Origin: Labrys sp. KNU-23
GTDB taxonomy: Bacteria; Pseudomonadota; Alphaproteobacteria; Rhizobiales; Labraceae
Direction of reading: 5' to 3'
Length of the DNA stretch: 64,000 nucleotides
NCBI RefSeq assembly: GCF_008330945.1
Contig: NZ_CP043489.1
Coordinates: forward strand, 310,001 to 374,000
Positions 62,442-64,000 of this stretch are shown here, one piece after another (within the stretch, counting starts at the first letter, position 1; every line of letters starts with the position of its first letter). The notes under the pieces were generated by a model. It worked only from the letters and a program-made list of their open reading frames with translations. It was not told the DNA's origin and did not search any database. The position numbers were made by a program, and so were the translations under genes.

Positions 62442-63047
62442 CTAGCTTGCGGCCTTGAGTTTGTCAAGAGGCACTCGAACGAAATGCTCGCGGCCGAACA
62501 GTTCGATCATCACAGCCACCTTTCCGCCCTCCTTCACGATCTGTTTATCCACCACTTTCCCCGGCAAGGCGCCCACGATCTGGACGTGTTGGCGAGCATC
62601 GAACACGGCTTCCCTGCCAAGCAGCTGATCGAACAGGCCTGCATCGACGGCCATCATCAGATCCTCGATCTGCTCGGGTAGGAACACGGCCGGTGCGCCG
62701 TCGCTATAGAGGATCGCGTCAACATCCTCGACCTGCCTGATATCCCAACACGACAGCTTCCCGCTCATGCCGACGAAGAGATACCGCGGGAAGAGATCGC
62801 GCCAACTGCCGACCTTGACCTCTTCGGTAACACGGCCTTTGGGTGTCAGGACGCGGCGACGCTTCATGCGCTCCAGCCTGAACTGAGGGCGGAATGTCGC
62901 GAAGCCTCGCCGCTGCAGCGCCGCCTCCACCATCGTTCGCCGCTTGGCATCGGGCTGATGATCCTCGCCATCCCGCAATGGGGCCAAGCCACCGCCACCG
63001 ACCGCGACATAGACGACATGCCAATGGTTCACAGCCTGCCCGCTCAT
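62442..63047 (-). CDS. NusG/RfaH-like transcription elongation or antitermination protein
   Basis: 201 residues from ATG 63047, overlapping the upstream stop (ATGA). The N-terminal half has the NGN pattern: HWHVVYVAVGGG, then LQRRGFATFRPQF, and DLFPRYLFVGM with the DIRQVEDVDAILY loop. The C-terminal ~50 residues form a KOW-like domain (HVQIVGALPGKVVDKQIVKE). NusG paralogues control RNA polymerase pausing and termination. In a prophage, just before a strong terminator, it is a natural candidate for antitermination of the late genes. Confidence 0.78.
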   Translation of the reverse strand: MSGQAVNHWHVVYVAVGGGGLAPLRDGEDHQPDAKRRTMVEAALQRRGFATFRPQFRLERMKRRRVLTPKGRVTEEVKVGSWRDLFPRYLFVGMSGKLSCWDIRQVEDVDAILYSDGAPAVFLPEQIEDLMMAVDAGLFDQLLGREAVFDARQHVQIVGALPGKVVDKQIVKEGGKVAVMIELFGREHFVRVPLDKLKAAS

Positions 63048-63991
63048 GCCGCATCCTCGGAATTGCCGCCCTGCTTCGGCGGGAAAAGGCTGTCGAAATA
63101 GGCGCCGTGGGCCTTGTGCAGCGCCGAGAAGACCGAGAAGCGCCGATCCGGGTCTTTCCCTTCGAACCGGCACCAGGCGAGCCAGGCATCGGTGTCTTTG
63201 CGGACGAAGAACTTGCCTCCTGTCCGCTCCGTCGGCTTCATGGTGGCCTGCCGGGCAACCGCCTCCCAGCGCCGTTCGGTTAGGTAGGTCGCGATGCTCG
63301 GCCGCTTGCGCCGCTCGGCATCGATCGCCGCAAAGAAGGCTGGCGCATGCTTCACCGCCTGCTCGATCTCATCGGCAGACAAGGCCCCAAGCGCCAGGCG
63401 ACCCCGCTGCAGGCTCTCGGTCGGACCCGGGTTCGCGATCTTCACAATCTTTTGGAAAATCGTTTCGAGTGCGCGCGCTTCTTCTTCTCCCTTCCCTGAT
63501 GGATCAAATTGACGGTTCAGTGATAACGGGGGGCTCACGGTGAGCCCCCTATGGGGTTCACACAGAGCCCCATCAGGCTCAGCCTGAGCCCCCTGATGGG
63601 GTTCACTGTGAACCCCATCAGCATCGCCTTCCGCATCGCCGACGATGCCGATATCGTCCATGATGACGCAGTCGGCGCTTTTGCCGCTGATGCCCGCCTC
63701 TGGTTCCGGCGGCCCCATCCAGGCGATATCCAAAGCATAGATATTGGACTTCTGGCGACGCCCCTCGCCCGCCCGCTCATGCTTCGTCATGGCGCCGAGC
63801 TTGACGAGATCGGCGAGGCGACGCTTCACGGTGGCCTCGGACAGGCCGGTATCGGCGCAGATCGTCGAGACGGAAGGCCAGCACAGGCCGGCCGCGTCGG
63901 CGAAGTTCGACAGGCTGATCAGTACCATCTTGGCGGCCGTATCGATGCCGCGCACCCTGCGCAGCGCCCAGGTGACATGCTCGATACCCAT
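63044..63991 (-). CDS. phage replication-type protein with winged HTH
   Basis: 315 residues. An N-terminal winged helix-turn-helix (CWPSVSTICADTGLSEATVK RRLADL) matches the HTH_36 type of phage replication initiators. A variable, repeat-bearing middle (about 125-155, coded by the iteron-like cluster 63532-63620) is followed by a C-terminal domain (RPSIATYLTERRWEAVARQA) like that of phage O-type proteins. The ATG 63991 is nine bases from the window edge. First gene in view of the leftward early transcript. Confidence 0.72.
   Translation of the reverse strand: MGIEHVTWALRRVRGIDTAAKMVLISLSNFADAAGLCWPSVSTICADTGLSEATVKRRLADLVKLGAMTKHERAGEGRRQKSNIYALDIAWMGPPEPEAGISGKSADCVIMDDIGIVGDAEGDADGVHSEPHQGAQAEPDGALCEPHRGLTVSPPLSLNRQFDPSGKGEEEARALETIFQKIVKIANPGPTESLQRGRLALGALSADEIEQAVKHAPAFFAAIDAERRKRPSIATYLTERRWEAVARQATMKPTERTGGKFFVRKDTDAWLAWCRFEGKDPDRRFSVFSALHKAHGAYFDSLFPPKQGGNSEDAA
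63532..63620. repeat. iteron-like cluster within the replication gene (candidate phage origin)
   Basis: Four related dyads start with GG(C/T)TCA at 63532, 63555, 63576 and 63600 (spacing 21-24 bases) and continue into TGA(G/A)CCCC. The last is a perfect 13-base inverted repeat, CTGATGGGGTTCA-CTG-TGAACCCCATCAG (63592-63620). As in lambda, where the origin iterons lie inside gene O, this places a probable binding array inside the initiator gene itself. Confidence 0.7.
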
Positions 63992-64000
63992 CAGGCCGCG

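Larger units (their letters stand above)
32074..64000. mobile_element. prophage (siphovirus-like, HK97-type head) inserted at tRNA-Pro; right end outside window
   Basis: From directly behind tRNA-Pro to the right edge almost every gene is phage-like or unknown. A complete leftward late region runs terminase-portal-protease-capsid-connectors-tail-fibre-lysis. Early genes (NusG-like, replication-type) occupy the right end. Integrase, repressor and attR are not in view and should lie to the right. The left boundary is inferred from the tRNA; the attachment core probably overlaps the tRNA 3' end. Late genes show no disruption, so the phage may be functional. Confidence 0.9.

Noticed and set aside
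1..64000. CRISPR arrays, insertion sequences, rRNA genes
   Set aside because: No regularly spaced direct repeats with unique spacers, no transposase-like protein and no rRNA sequence were found. The repeats at 40324 and 63532 are coding and iteron-like.

Overview
This window reads as the chromosome of a GC-rich alphaproteobacterium, most likely of the order Hyphomicrobiales (Rhizobiales). The grounds are: the gene order rpsB-tsf-pyrH-frr-uppS-cdsA-rseP-bamA-lpxD-fabZ-lpxA-lpxI-lpxB next to gltA; a short (~440 residue) prolyl-tRNA synthetase; a single LolC/E-type permease; and SOS boxes of the alphaproteobacterial form GTTC-N7-GTTC. I cannot name the genus.

Layout of the chromosomal part (1-32073). 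The 3' end of a HlyD-type secretion adaptor and comEC converge. gltX diverges from comEC and is followed by gltA, which ends at a clear terminator. A long leftward run (20103 to 6301) carries translation factors (rpsB, tsf, frr), UMP kinase, then envelope genes: undecaprenyl-PP synthase, CDP-diglyceride synthase, RseP, BamA and the lipid A genes. In this sequence lpxI is broken by a one-base frameshift. Further right, also leftward, are dnaE, a 32-codon membrane-protein gene preceded by a perfect SOS box, lolD-lolC and proS. A roughly 1 kb gene-poor stretch holds a putative structured RNA with its own terminator and several perfect palindromes. Then come cysG, two convergent small cysteine-rich secreted protein genes, and tRNA-Pro(GGG).

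From 32074 to the right edge the window is a tailed (siphovirus-like, HK97-type head) prophage, apparently inserted at the 3' end of tRNA-Pro; its other end and its integrase lie outside. It reads right to left: a replication-type HTH protein with an iteron-like cluster inside its gene, a NusG-like protein, HNH endonuclease, small and large terminase, portal, prohead protease, major capsid, head-tail connectors, tail tube, two overlapping tail chaperones, tape measure, tail tip proteins, a repeat-bearing tail fibre, holin, lysozyme and an overlapping Rz/Rz1 spanin pair. At the left end a rightward three-gene cassette with an SOS-associated peptidase (SRAP/YedK type) sits behind a second perfect SOS box.

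Several rightward cargo genes interrupt the leftward late operon: a secreted protein (41802), a lipoprotein (50968), a zinc-ribbon membrane protein (60420) and a nonsense-split gene (61815). The most interesting items are the SOS-boxed 32-residue membrane protein between lolD and dnaE (a candidate SOS division inhibitor in the manner of Caulobacter SidA), the SOS-controlled SRAP cassette of the prophage, the lpxI frameshift, the iteron cluster in the replication gene, and the putative RNA at 28422-28658. All assignments come from reading the sequence and family knowledge; no database search was run.
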